Position numbers and translations under genes: made by a program. From Pseudodesulfovibrio sediminis (GTDB lineage Bacteria > Desulfobacterota > Desulfovibrionia > Desulfovibrionales > Desulfovibrionaceae), in contig NZ_AP024485.1 in the NCBI RefSeq assembly GCF_020886695.1, forward strand, positions 1,931,001 to 1,995,000: 64,000 bases of DNA, read 5' to 3'. The notes under the pieces were generated by a model, which worked only from the letters and a program-made list of their open reading frames with translations, ran no database searches and had not been told where the DNA came from. Below are positions 1 to 8,655 of the stretch, piece after piece (position 1 is the first letter of the stretch; each line of letters begins with the position of its first letter).

Positions 1-83
1 CCCCGATGGGTGGCCCTCCCCTTCTACCCCTACACTATAGTGGCAAAACTGCTAAAAGAGACTCACACTACCCTTTAAACAGT

Positions 84-1256
84 CTATATCCCCGTCAGGA
101 CGTTGCCTACTTTGGTAAGAGCTTTCAGTAATATTTCGTCATCCACGGCATAGGAAAAGCGGATGCATTTGTCATCACCAAAGGCTGAACCGGGCACAAG
201 TGCCACGCCAGCCTCTTCTAAAATCTTGGTGCACATACTCGCTGAATCCGGTGCTTCTTCAGTGTAAAACTGATCAAGAACCGGAAAAAGATAGAACGCT
301 CCGTCCGGCTTCGGACAGAGTGCACCCCAACTTGTAATAATATCATACGCTAAATCGCGGCGACGCACAAAGGATTCTTTCATTTTGTCTACAATTTCCC
401 ACGGACCGGTGAGTGCAGCCACTGCCGCTTTCTGCGTAATGGAGTTGATATTGGAGGTACTTTGCCCCTGAATCTTGACCATTGCCTTGACCAGATCAGC
501 GTGTGCCAGCGCGTAACCGACACGCCATCCGGTCATGCAGAACGACTTGGACAACGCGCCAACAATGGCGATTGATTCGGGATGCGCTTCCCATTTTTTG
601 GCCAGGGAAACCGGCGAGAACGGCGCGTAGACCAGACGATCATACACTTCATCCGAAATAACGAAAATGTCATTCTTGATGGCCCAGTCCGCGATGGCGT
701 CGAGCTGTTCCTGGGTATAGCAACAGCCGGTCGGATTAGACGGTGAATTCAGGATGAGCACTTTGGTTTTGGCAGTACGGACCGCTTCAAGCCCTTCCAC
801 CGTGACGAGGTACTCCTCCTCTGCCGTGGTCGGAACAAACACGGACACACCGTCGGCCAGCTGAACCATGGCCGGATAGCTGACCCAGTAGGGAGACGGA
901 ATGAGCACTTCATCACCCGGATTTACCAGGGCCATGAGCAGGTTGTAGAGCACCTGCTTGCCGCCGTTACAGATAATGGCATTCTCGGGAGCTGTCTTGG
1001 CTCCGTAAAAATGGGTATAATAGTCAGCCACACCCTTGCGCAGTTCGGGGATGCCGGGAACCGGCGTGTACCGGGTAAACCCCTCGTCAAGTGCGACCTT
1101 GGCCGCTTCACAGACATGTTTAGGGGTGCCATAGTCGGGCTGGCCGACAGCAAGACTGATGATCTCGCGTCCCTGATCACGCAGCTCCTGGGCCTTGGTA
1201 TTCACCGCCAGGGTAGCCGATGGCTTGATCCGGGACAGACGATCGGAAATTCGCAT
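84..1256 (-). CDS. Pyridoxal-phosphate aminotransferase, aspartate aminotransferase type
   Basis: Class I/II fold-type I aminotransferase of 390 aa, the usual length for AspC/AspB-type enzymes, which move the amino group between aspartate and 2-oxoglutarate in the cytoplasm. Visible family motifs are NPTG at about residues 174-177, SDEVY at 201-205 (the Asp contacts the pyridine nitrogen) and the Schiff-base lysine in ALSKSF at about residue 237, followed by GWRVGY. The C-terminal substrate-carboxylate arginine lies in IRFSYA. The ATG has a purine-rich stretch (AAGAGAGTCC) just upstream on the minus strand. Exact substrate (Asp, aromatic, or other) cannot be told from sequence alone. It stands alone, divergent from the SRPBCC gene. 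Confidence 0.93.
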   Translation of the reverse strand: MRISDRLSRIKPSATLAVNTKAQELRDQGREIISLAVGQPDYGTPKHVCEAAKVALDEGFTRYTPVPGIPELRKGVADYYTHFYGAKTAPENAIICNGGKQVLYNLLMALVNPGDEVLIPSPYWVSYPAMVQLADGVSVFVPTTAEEEYLVTVEGLEAVRTAKTKVLILNSPSNPTGCCYTQEQLDAIADWAIKNDIFVISDEVYDRLVYAPFSPVSLAKKWEAHPESIAIVGALSKSFCMTGWRVGYALAHADLVKAMVKIQGQSTSNINSITQKAAVAALTGPWEIVDKMKESFVRRRDLAYDIITSWGALCPKPDGAFYLFPVLDQFYTEEAPDSASMCTKILEEAGVALVPGSAFGDDKCIRFSYAVDDEILLKALTKVGNVLTGI

Positions 1257-1358
1257 TGAAGGACTCTCTTGGTTTATGATATTGCAGGACCGCTAAAAAT
1301 GCCAATAGACTAAAAAAAAACAGACGTAAATCCTGATTTTACCCAAACGGGAAAAAAG

Positions 1359-1393
1359 TTGCCAGATGTGTTGACCTGTCTATAGATTCATAG
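1359..1393 (+). promoter_or_regulatory. Possible promoter with dyad, upstream of SRPBCC/MerR operon
   Basis: A TTGCCA hexamer at 1359-1364 is followed after 16 bases by TATAGA at 1381-1386. A dyad CTAT-N6-ATAG (1380-1393) overlaps the putative -10 and could be a site for the MerR-type regulator encoded in the same unit. This is a by-eye match, and a second TTGACC at 1371 makes the exact -35 uncertain. Confidence 0.35.
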
Positions 1394-1436
1394 TTCAGAC
1401 AAAGGGGCATGAAGACCACTTAGAAGGAGTGAAAAC

Positions 1437-1931
1437 ATGCCTGAATATCACGAAGATCACCTGACGGTGAGTATGACCATGCAGCTGGATCATCCGGCTG
1501 CAATCATCTGGCCCCTGCTCTGCCCTGTACGCGAATACAACTGGATCGAAGATTGGCAATGCGACCTTCTTCATTCCATCTCAGGAGTCAATGAACTGGG
1601 CTGCGTGTTCCGTACGGCTTTCCCCACCGAAGGTGGCCCGGAAGTCTGGCTGACCAGCCGATTCGAACCGTATGAATATCTTGAGTTCGTCCGCACCAAT
1701 GACCAAAGGATTATCCACTACACGGTACAAATCAAAGAGAGCCACGGCAGCACCACATTACTCTGGACTCAACATGTTACCGCATTGAACTCGGACGGCC
1801 ATATCTACCTGGAGGACAAACCTCAAAGGTTCGCCACCCAGATGAAAGTACTGGAAACCATGCTCGATCACTATCTGAAAACAGGCGCCATGCTTCGAGC
1901 GCAGAGACTTGGCCTCATGGAGAAAATATAG
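1437..1931 (+). CDS. SRPBCC (START-like) family protein
   Basis: 164 aa protein with the pattern of the SRPBCC/polyketide-cyclase fold: an early strand with DHPAAIIWPLL, a middle WLTSRFEPYEYLEF segment, then alternating strands (TLLWTQHVTAL) and a long C-terminal helix (QMKVLETMLDHYLKTG). Members bind small hydrophobic ligands; no catalytic residues can be assigned. It has a good AGAAGGAG ribosome site 8 bases before the ATG. Its stop lies 4 bases before the ATG of the MerR-methyltransferase gene, so the two are almost certainly co-transcribed and may share a ligand. The ligand is unknown. Confidence 0.75.
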   Translation: MPEYHEDHLTVSMTMQLDHPAAIIWPLLCPVREYNWIEDWQCDLLHSISGVNELGCVFRTAFPTEGGPEVWLTSRFEPYEYLEFVRTNDQRIIHYTVQIKESHGSTTLLWTQHVTALNSDGHIYLEDKPQRFATQMKVLETMLDHYLKTGAMLRAQRLGLMEKI

Positions 1932-1935
1932 AGAC

Positions 1936-3231
1936 ATGTTCACCATAGGAAGACTGGCTCAAAAACACGGACTGTCGCGCTCCACTCTGTTATATTATGA
2001 CCGCATCGGCCTGCTTCGGCCTGGCGGGCACATGAAAGGGGAGTATAGACAGTATTCGACAAACGACGATAAACGCTTGCGCCGCATCTGCGAATACAGA
2101 CGAGCCGGGATCAGCCTGAAGGAAATAGGGCGCATGCTCGATGCGACCGCTGACAGCGATGTGGCCGATGCGCTGGAGAACCGTCTTGCCCAACTGAATG
2201 AGGAGATGACCGCGCTCAAGGAACAACAGGCGGTGGTGGCCGGTCTCCTCGGGCGGGCCGACCTGCTCGGCACACACGACCACATGGACAAGGCGACATG
2301 GGTTGCGCTCCTGTCCGCGGCAGGCTTTTCCGAAGCGGACATGCGGCGCTGGCACATCCAGTTCGAACGGAGCGCCCCGGACAGGCATGTGGAATTTCTG
2401 CGCCACCTGCATATCCCGGAAGGAGAAATCAGTGCCATACGAGCCATGGCGGCAGCGCCTCACGCGATACTCAACATCAACAAGGAATCAGGTAAATTCA
2501 TGGAAATGTTTTTCAAAATATACGAAGGGTTAAACAGGGAAGGTCCCGGCAGTTTCGAGATGACCAAACGCGCCTACGACCTGTGCACGGGACTGCCGGA
2601 CACCCCGGAGATACTGGAGCTGGGCTGCGGTACGGGCGGAGCCACCATCCCCCTGGCGCAGATATCCGGCGGCATTGTAACTGCCACTGAAATCTACCAC
2701 CCTTTCCTGGAGCAGATGATAGAACGGGCCAAGGACGCGGGTGTGGAAGATCGCGTCATCGCCGCTGTCATGGACATGGCGGACATTCAGGCCGAACCGG
2801 AATCATTTGACCTCATCTGGTGCGAAGGCGCGGCCTATATCATGGGCGTGGACTCGGCTCTGGAGCAATGGAAGCACTATCTCAAACCAGGGGGCTGCCT
2901 GTGCCTGACCGATGCGGTCTGGCTCACGGACTCCGCGCCTGAAGAGGTGGTCGAGTTCTGGGCCAAAGGGTATCCGGCCATGCGCACGGCCGAGGCCAAC
3001 ATCAAGGCTGCGGAAGCACAGGGCTACACCTCTCTCGGCCACTTTACCATCGACTCTCAGTGCTGGGTGGATTTTTATGATGACGTCCAACGCCGTCTGG
3101 GGGAAGCGGAAAAACTCTATGGAGACGACCCTGACGGCCGCGCCATCATTGATATGTCCCACGTAGAAAACAGACTGTATCGCAACTATCCCGATATGGT
3201 CGGATACGAATTCCACGTCCTCAAAAAATAA
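1936..3231 (+). CDS. MerR-family regulator fused to SAM-dependent methyltransferase
   Basis: 431 aa. Residues 1-70 are a MerR winged-helix domain (FTIGRLAQKHGLSRSTLLYYD, then RQYS and IGRML), followed by a dimerisation coiled coil (about 75-110). A roughly 80-residue linker domain leads into a class I SAM methyltransferase: motif I ELGCGTGG at about residue 230, motif II around TATEIYH, and FDLIWCEGA, then a LKPGGCLCLTDAVW strand typical of UbiE-like enzymes. The open frame runs upstream to a TTG at 1909 inside the preceding gene, but the ATG at 1936 gives a canonical MerR N terminus. The architecture suggests a regulator that senses or modifies a small molecule; the substrate is unknown. Confidence 0.88.
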   Translation: MFTIGRLAQKHGLSRSTLLYYDRIGLLRPGGHMKGEYRQYSTNDDKRLRRICEYRRAGISLKEIGRMLDATADSDVADALENRLAQLNEEMTALKEQQAVVAGLLGRADLLGTHDHMDKATWVALLSAAGFSEADMRRWHIQFERSAPDRHVEFLRHLHIPEGEISAIRAMAAAPHAILNINKESGKFMEMFFKIYEGLNREGPGSFEMTKRAYDLCTGLPDTPEILELGCGTGGATIPLAQISGGIVTATEIYHPFLEQMIERAKDAGVEDRVIAAVMDMADIQAEPESFDLIWCEGAAYIMGVDSALEQWKHYLKPGGCLCLTDAVWLTDSAPEEVVEFWAKGYPAMRTAEANIKAAEAQGYTSLGHFTIDSQCWVDFYDDVQRRLGEAEKLYGDDPDGRAIIDMSHVENRLYRNYPDMVGYEFHVLKK

Positions 3232-3250
3232 ACGCCCACTCCCCCGTTCC

Positions 3251-3281
3251 GGCCCGCATATTCAGTGTGCGGGCCTTTTCT
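3251..3281 (+). terminator. Intrinsic terminator
   Basis: GGCCCGCA (3251-3258) pairs with TGCGGGCC (3268-3275), followed by a T-rich tract. It closes the SRPBCC/MerR-methyltransferase unit. Confidence 0.85.
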
Positions 3282-3505
3282 TTTCCTGCCCTTGAATTGA
3301 CAAGACACAGACCCGCCCCGCTCAACCCTGCGGCATATTTTGATTCACCCAGCACTAAATACCCTGACATCCCGCATCATGCACGACCAACAATATAATT
3401 ATTGTATTTTGCTTCCATAATCCGCTTTTTCTGGTTATTATTGAGCCAATATTCAAACGTCTGTTTAAAAACACAATAGCCTCGTATCGCGAAAAGGTCT
3501 CGCTC

Positions 3506-5431
3506 ATGCACAAGGATCTCAGGGCAAAACTGACCATCTGCATACCGACCGCGCTTGCGCTGACGCTCGTTCTCGGACTCAGCGCCTTTGCTGTCTATCG
3601 CTCCAGCGTGAACCATGCCCTCTCCCTGGCAAAGAGTCGGGATTTGAATACCGTGCATTCCGTGACGGAGTTGATGCAGTATGAGTTCGAGGACATGATC
3701 GCCGACATACGGCTCCTCGCACAAATGCAGGAATCCCAGCAGGTGTTCACCAGCAGCCTGACAGCTAACCTCGCAAAGAATCTGCTCTACTTTTCCCTGG
3801 ACAAAAAATCCTATGACATCATCCACTATCTGAACTCCACCGGCATGGAAATCTTCCGAATCGACTATCATGGAGGCACACCCAAAGTGGTGGACAAACA
3901 TAAATTGGAAAACAAGAGCACCTACACCTACTTCAAGCACTCTCAAAAACTCCATGTGGGGGAGGTGTATATCTCTCCGCTTATGCTTGATACGGAATCA
4001 TCCCGAAGCACATCCCGGCCAAAACCCATCATCCACCTGGCGGCACCGCTTTTCGCGGAAGACGGCGGTCGCTACGGCGTGATCATGCTCAACTTTTTTG
4101 GAAACCACCTGCGCCGCATCATGAAAACAGACGGGCGTGAAACAAACCCCATGCTGCTCAATGACGAAGGCTACTGGCTGCGGTCAGACAAAACCGAAGA
4201 CGAATGGGGCTTCATGCATGCGGGGAGGGAAGAGATAACCTTCCGATCGCGTTTCCCTGCTGAATGGGAACGCATCAAGCCCGTGGGGAAAGGACAATTC
4301 CATACCGCAAACGGCCTGTTCACCTATGCCACCTTTGATCCGGGAGAGCTTATTGCCGACCTGGCGGGAATCAAGGTGCGCAGTGATGCCGGACGATGGA
4401 CCATCTTGACGCATGTCCCTGAAACCATCCTCATGGCGGAACCGAATGACTATTTCATCAAGATATTAACGGTAACCATTCCGCTTGGATGCATCCTCAT
4501 GCTCAGCGCCTATTTCATCTGCCAGTTTCGTCAGAAATCCAAAAAAGCGCAGCTTGACATCATTGAACAGCACGCTTCATATGCTCGCTTTGTTCCCAGG
4601 GAGTTCCTCCACCTTCTCGGCAAAGGACGATACAGGGACGTCACACTGGACAACCATGCCACCAGGGAGATGACGGTCCTCTTCAGCGACATCCGCTCCT
4701 ACACGAAACTTTCTGAGAGCATGACGCATCTGGAAGTCATCCAGTTCCTCAACAAATACTTTGTCACGGTGAACACGCCCATCACCAAAAACAAGGGCTT
4801 TATCGACAGTTTTCACGGCGACGCCCTGATGGCTCTCTTTGAAGACAACGCGACAGAAGGCGCTGTAAAAGCTGCCATCGGCATGCAGCACTGCATAAAC
4901 GAACTCAACAAGGAGCGGTTCGCGCAGGGTGAGCAGCCTGTGGCAGCGGGTATTGGTCTTCATCATGGAGAGCTGACTCTGGGGGCGCTCGGGACCGACA
5001 AACGCATGCAGGCCACGGTCATCGGTGACGTTGTCAACCTGTCTGCCCGCATCGAATCCCTGACCAAAAGCTTTGGCGTCAAAATCGTCATCTCCGACAG
5101 TGTCTATGACAAACTCACCACGCCAGAGACCTTCAACCTCCGCGAGATCGACACGGTCCGCGTCAAAGGGAAGCAGGTCCCGGTCGTGCTTTACGAAGTA
5201 TTCGATACCGACCCCGAGGAACTCATCGTTCAAAAAAAGGCGATCCTCCCGCTTTTCTCGCAGGGATTGACGCTCTACAAACAGGGCGGTTTCGAAAAAG
5301 CGGCAGAGATCTTCAGTCAATGTATGCAAGCATGCCCAGAAGACACCATCAGCCCCATCTTTTTCACACGTTGCAAAACCATGGCTCGTATACCACCCGG
5401 AGACGGATGGACCGGCATAAGCACTATCTAA
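3506..5431 (+). CDS. Membrane-bound class III adenylate/guanylate cyclase with dCache-like sensor
   Basis: 641 aa. A transmembrane helix at about residues 10-31 is followed by a 285-residue extracytoplasmic region that reads as a double Cache sensor (PIIHLAAPLF, GVIMLNFFGN, LLNDEGYWL), then a second membrane helix at about 318-341. The cytoplasmic class III cyclase domain follows: VLFSDIRSYT gives one metal aspartate (about 395), FHGDALMALF the second (about 439), and DVVNLSARIE the conserved Asn/Arg pair. A C-terminal TPR-like tail (LTLYKQGGFEKAAEIF) ends the protein. It should convert external signal binding into cAMP (less likely cGMP). There is no HAMP domain between membrane and catalytic parts. 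The bacteriohemerythrin ATG lies 24 bases downstream of its stop. Confidence 0.88.
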   Translation: MHKDLRAKLTICIPTALALTLVLGLSAFAVYRSSVNHALSLAKSRDLNTVHSVTELMQYEFEDMIADIRLLAQMQESQQVFTSSLTANLAKNLLYFSLDKKSYDIIHYLNSTGMEIFRIDYHGGTPKVVDKHKLENKSTYTYFKHSQKLHVGEVYISPLMLDTESSRSTSRPKPIIHLAAPLFAEDGGRYGVIMLNFFGNHLRRIMKTDGRETNPMLLNDEGYWLRSDKTEDEWGFMHAGREEITFRSRFPAEWERIKPVGKGQFHTANGLFTYATFDPGELIADLAGIKVRSDAGRWTILTHVPETILMAEPNDYFIKILTVTIPLGCILMLSAYFICQFRQKSKKAQLDIIEQHASYARFVPREFLHLLGKGRYRDVTLDNHATREMTVLFSDIRSYTKLSESMTHLEVIQFLNKYFVTVNTPITKNKGFIDSFHGDALMALFEDNATEGAVKAAIGMQHCINELNKERFAQGEQPVAAGIGLHHGELTLGALGTDKRMQATVIGDVVNLSARIESLTKSFGVKIVISDSVYDKLTTPETFNLREIDTVRVKGKQVPVVLYEVFDTDPEELIVQKKAILPLFSQGLTLYKQGGFEKAAEIFSQCMQACPEDTISPIFFTRCKTMARIPPGDGWTGISTI

Positions 5432-5455
5432 TTGTATTTCAAAGGAGTTGGCCCC

Positions 5456-5857
5456 ATGGCATTTATCGATTTTACGCAAAAGAACATGATCAACATTCCT
5501 GAGATTGATGACCAGCATCGCAATTTGTTCGCGATCCTCAACAAAATGCACGCCGCCACCAGCGAAGGGATGGAACAGTCCGCCATCGTGGAAATTTTCA
5601 ACGACCTCATCAGGTACACCGTGGAGCATTTCGAAACCGAAGAAATCCAGATGAAACAATACGACTATCCGAAATATGCCGCCCACAAAAAGGAGCACGA
5701 CGATCTCACCAACCAGGCGATTGAACTCCAGAAACTGTTTTACGACGGCAGTGCGACCGTCACCTTCGAGCTGCTCGATTTTCTGCACCAATGGTTGAAT
5801 GATCACACCATGGGGACAGATACGGAGATGGGCGAATTCCTCTGTGAACAACAATGA
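5456..5857 (+). CDS. Bacteriohemerythrin
   Basis: 133 aa, the typical size of a single-domain bacterial hemerythrin. The di-iron ligands are all readable: His21 (DDQHRNLF), His58 and Glu62 (HFETEE), His77 and His81 (HKKEH), His117 and Asp122 (NDHTMGTD). The protein binds O2 reversibly and in anaerobes is thought to deliver or scavenge oxygen, or to sense it. The ATG at 5456 is chosen over an upstream in-frame TTG at 5432 because AAAGGAG lies 9 bases before it and residues after it begin the family fold (MAFIDFT). It follows the cyclase gene by only 24 bases, so the pair looks like one transcript. Confidence 0.95.
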   Translation: MAFIDFTQKNMINIPEIDDQHRNLFAILNKMHAATSEGMEQSAIVEIFNDLIRYTVEHFETEEIQMKQYDYPKYAAHKKEHDDLTNQAIELQKLFYDGSATVTFELLDFLHQWLNDHTMGTDTEMGEFLCEQQ

Positions 5858-5896
5858 TGTATACGTTCGCCCTGCATCCGAAAGCACTGTTTCACC

Positions 5897-5948
5897 AACA
5901 GGCATCCCGTCCGACACGATTTCCTGAGCCGGACGGGATGCCTGTTTT
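5897..5948 (+). terminator. Intrinsic terminator
   Basis: A 17-base stem, AACAGGCATCCCGTCCG (5897-5913) with its complement at 5930-5946, followed by TTTT. It ends the cyclase-hemerythrin unit. Confidence 0.85.
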
Positions 5949-6083
5949 CCCCTGTCAGAAAGCACAGGCGGTGCCCCCTGACCCCACAAAAATGAAATAA
6001 GAGCGGTTCCTAGATAGACTTGACAACCCGTCAGACCACAGCCCCCAACGGCTCCCGCTTTTTTTGTACGAATCGCATTTTGG

Positions 6084-6156
6084 ACTGGCGTTTTTTCCCC
6101 TCTTTCTGTACTCTAGAAAATCTCTAACGCCATCGGATTCAACTGGCGTTTTTTCC
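6084..6156 (+). promoter_or_regulatory. nrdJ leader with terminator-like hairpin and competing upstream copy
   Basis: AACGCCA (6126-6132) can pair with TGGCGTT (6144-6150), which runs into a T tract, giving an intrinsic-terminator-like hairpin 43 bases before the nrdJ ATG. An identical 15-base block (ACTGGCGTTTTTTCC) occurs earlier at 6084-6098 and again at 6142-6156, so AACGCCA could instead pair with the upstream copy at 6086-6092. That is the layout of a transcription attenuator with a competing antiterminator. No cobalamin-box signature is visible. The gap 5858-6199 otherwise holds only the terminator of the previous unit. The transcription start is unknown, so the model depends on it lying upstream of 6084. 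Confidence 0.4.
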
Positions 6157-6199
6157 ATATAAACTCTAATATTTCAAGCGATTACTAAAAGGTCCTTCT

Positions 6200-8452
6200 A
6201 TGCCCAAACTCAAAATGCCCGCCAACCTTCCCGACCCGATCATCAATGAAAACGCCAAGATAGTTTTGAACAGGCGGTATCAGAGAAAGGACACTGAAGG
6301 GGTTGTGTACGAGACAACCAAAGAACTGTTCTGGAGGGTCGCGTCCGCAATTGCCGAAGAAGAATCGAAATACAAAAAGTCTTCCATCAAGACCGCCGAT
6401 CTCGCCCGCGAATTTTATGACCTGATGACCTCATACAATTTCCTGCCCAACTCCCCGACATTGATGAACGCCGGTACTGACATCGGCCAGTTGGCAGCCT
6501 GTTTCGTCCTGCCCGTGGAAGACGACATAGAGGGTATCTTCGACGCCGTGAAGCACGCGGCCATGATCCACAAATCCGGCGGCGGCACCGGGTTCTCGTT
6601 CTCCCGCCTGCGCGCCAAGGATTCCGTGGTCGGTTCCACCGGCGGCGTGGCATCCGGTCCCCTTTCCTTCCTCAAGATTTTCAACTGCGCCACCGAGCAG
6701 ATCAAGCAGGGCGGCACCCGACGCGGCGCCAACATGGGCATCCTGCGCGTCGATCATCCGGACATCATGGACTTCATCAAGGCCAAAGAACGCGACGGCG
6801 AGTTGAACAACTTCAACCTGTCCATCGGCCTGACCGAATCCTTCATGCAGGCCGTGGAAAAGAAAGCGGACTTTGACCTCATCGCCCCCAATACCGGCGA
6901 ACCGGTCGGCTCCCTCAACGCTCGCGACGTCTTCAACATCCTGGTCCAGAAGGCCTGGGAATCCGGCGATCCGGGCATCGTGTTTCTGGACCGCATCAAC
7001 CGCGACAATCCCACGCCGCAGCTCGGCGAGATGGAATCCACCAACCCCTGCGGCGAGCAGCCTCTGCTGCCCTACGAAGCCTGCAACCTCGGCTCCATCA
7101 ACCTCGGCAAATGCTTTGCCAAGGGCACAAACGGCAAGGACTCGGAGATCAACTGGGACGAACTCAAGCGCATCATCCACCTGGCTGTCCGCTTCCTGGA
7201 CAACGTCATCGACGCCTCCCAGTACCCCCTGCCGCAGATCACCGAAACCGTTGAAATGAACCGCAAGATCGGTCTCGGCGTCATGGGCTGGGCAGACCTG
7301 CTCTATCAGCTTAAAATACCCTACAACTCCCAGACCGCCGTGGACATGGGCGAACGTGTCATGAAGTTCGTGCAAGACGAGGCCCGCTCCGCATCCAAGA
7401 CCCTGGCAGCCGAACGCGGCCACTTCCCGACCTATGTCGAATCCATCTTCGGCGAGGCGAACCTCGGCCCCTATCGCAACGCCACCACCACGACCATCGC
7501 GCCCACCGGCACCCTGTCCATCATCGCGGGCTGCTCCTCCGGCGTTGAACCGCTTTTCGCGCTCTCCTTTGTGCGCAACGTCATGGACAACGACAAGCTT
7601 GTGGAGACCAACCCGTTCTTCGAGGACGCCGTCAAGGAAGCAGACGCCTACTCCGGCAGCCTCATGGAAGAGATCGCCAAGGTCGGCACCATCAAGAAGA
7701 TGAAGCACCTGCCCGAGGAGCTGCGCTCCGTGTTCGTGACCTCCATGGATGTCGAACCCATCTGGCATCTCAAGATGCAGGCCGCCTTCCAGAAGCACAC
7801 GGACAACGCCGTGTCCAAGACCGTCAACCTGCCGGCCAACGCCACCAAGGAAGACATCTGGGACATCTACTGGAAAGCCTACGAATATGGCTGCAAGGGC
7901 GTCACGGTCTATCGCGACGGCTCCAAGACCTCCCAGGTCCTCTGCACCGGCGACGGCGACAAGAAGAAAGACGCAGCCAACGCTGCCGCCACTTCCGTGG
8001 TCAAGAATCGTCCGGACGTCATCTACGGGTTCACCCAGAAGATTTCCACCGGTCTCGGCATGCTATTCCTGACCGTCAACGAGATGGACGGCAAGCCCTT
8101 TGAAGTGTTCGCCACCATCGGCAAATCCGGCGGATCCATCACCGCAAAGGCCGAAGCCATCGGCCGCCTCGTGTCCCTGGCCCTGCGCTCCGGCGTGGAA
8201 GTCCGCGAGATCGTGGAACAGCTCAAGGGCATCGGCGGCGAGAATCCCAAATTCATGAAAAAGCACCTGGTCAAATCCATCCCGGATGCCATCGCCCATG
8301 TCTTCGAGTCCCGCTACCTGAGCGGCGACCGCGTGGACGCGGCCGTTGCCTCGCTCAACAAGGAACTCTGCCCCGACTGCGGCGAGCCGCTCGTCTTCGA
8401 GGAAGGCTGCCACATGTGCAAGTCCTGCGCGTACACCAAGTGCGGCGGCTAA
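6200..8452 (+). CDS. nrdJ: Adenosylcobalamin-dependent (class II) ribonucleoside-diphosphate reductase
   Basis: 750 aa, the normal size for NrdJ. The conserved substrate-site stretch NPCGEQPLLPYEACNLGSIN and the upstream SGGGTGFSFSRLR block identify the enzyme, as do FLDNVIDASQYPLPQI and APTGTLS. The C terminus has the TSCPD-like domain and a cysteine cluster (CPDCG, CHMC, C, C) that carries the redox-active thiols and a likely zinc ribbon. It reduces ribonucleotides to deoxyribonucleotides using a cobalamin radical and needs no oxygen, which fits an anaerobe. It is monocistronic, with a structured leader and its own terminator. Confidence 0.97.
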   Translation: MPKLKMPANLPDPIINENAKIVLNRRYQRKDTEGVVYETTKELFWRVASAIAEEESKYKKSSIKTADLAREFYDLMTSYNFLPNSPTLMNAGTDIGQLAACFVLPVEDDIEGIFDAVKHAAMIHKSGGGTGFSFSRLRAKDSVVGSTGGVASGPLSFLKIFNCATEQIKQGGTRRGANMGILRVDHPDIMDFIKAKERDGELNNFNLSIGLTESFMQAVEKKADFDLIAPNTGEPVGSLNARDVFNILVQKAWESGDPGIVFLDRINRDNPTPQLGEMESTNPCGEQPLLPYEACNLGSINLGKCFAKGTNGKDSEINWDELKRIIHLAVRFLDNVIDASQYPLPQITETVEMNRKIGLGVMGWADLLYQLKIPYNSQTAVDMGERVMKFVQDEARSASKTLAAERGHFPTYVESIFGEANLGPYRNATTTTIAPTGTLSIIAGCSSGVEPLFALSFVRNVMDNDKLVETNPFFEDAVKEADAYSGSLMEEIAKVGTIKKMKHLPEELRSVFVTSMDVEPIWHLKMQAAFQKHTDNAVSKTVNLPANATKEDIWDIYWKAYEYGCKGVTVYRDGSKTSQVLCTGDGDKKKDAANAAATSVVKNRPDVIYGFTQKISTGLGMLFLTVNEMDGKPFEVFATIGKSGGSITAKAEAIGRLVSLALRSGVEVREIVEQLKGIGGENPKFMKKHLVKSIPDAIAHVFESRYLSGDRVDAAVASLNKELCPDCGEPLVFEEGCHMCKSCAYTKCGG

Positions 8453-8527
8453 CCTAAGGCCACCGACTCCCACGGCAGGGGCGCACGGCCAAAAGCCCTC
8501 TGCTTCCTGTCACTGATCAGACAAGAC

Positions 8528-8566
8528 AAATCCCTGATTCACACCGTGTGCATCAGGGATTTTTCG
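8528..8566 (+). terminator. Intrinsic terminator after nrdJ
   Basis: AAATCCCTGA (8528-8537) pairs with TCAGGGATTT (8553-8562), followed by T residues. Confidence 0.85.
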
Positions 8567-8655
8567 TCTTTCGCCCACGGGGAGGGCCGATTCAGTGACA
8601 CCACGCTTTACAGCCGTGCGTTTCCTTCGTAGTGTTCAATGATGGAGGACTCTTC

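Noticed and set aside
4577-5989. 470-codon minus-strand frame opposite the cyclase and hemerythrin genes
   Set aside because: Antisense shadow of two clearly coding genes; no ribosome site or recognisable domain, and its composition mirrors the opposite codons.
6000-6199. Cobalamin riboswitch ahead of nrdJ
   Set aside because: Considered because the enzyme needs B12, but the GCCACTG B12-box and flanking stems are absent.
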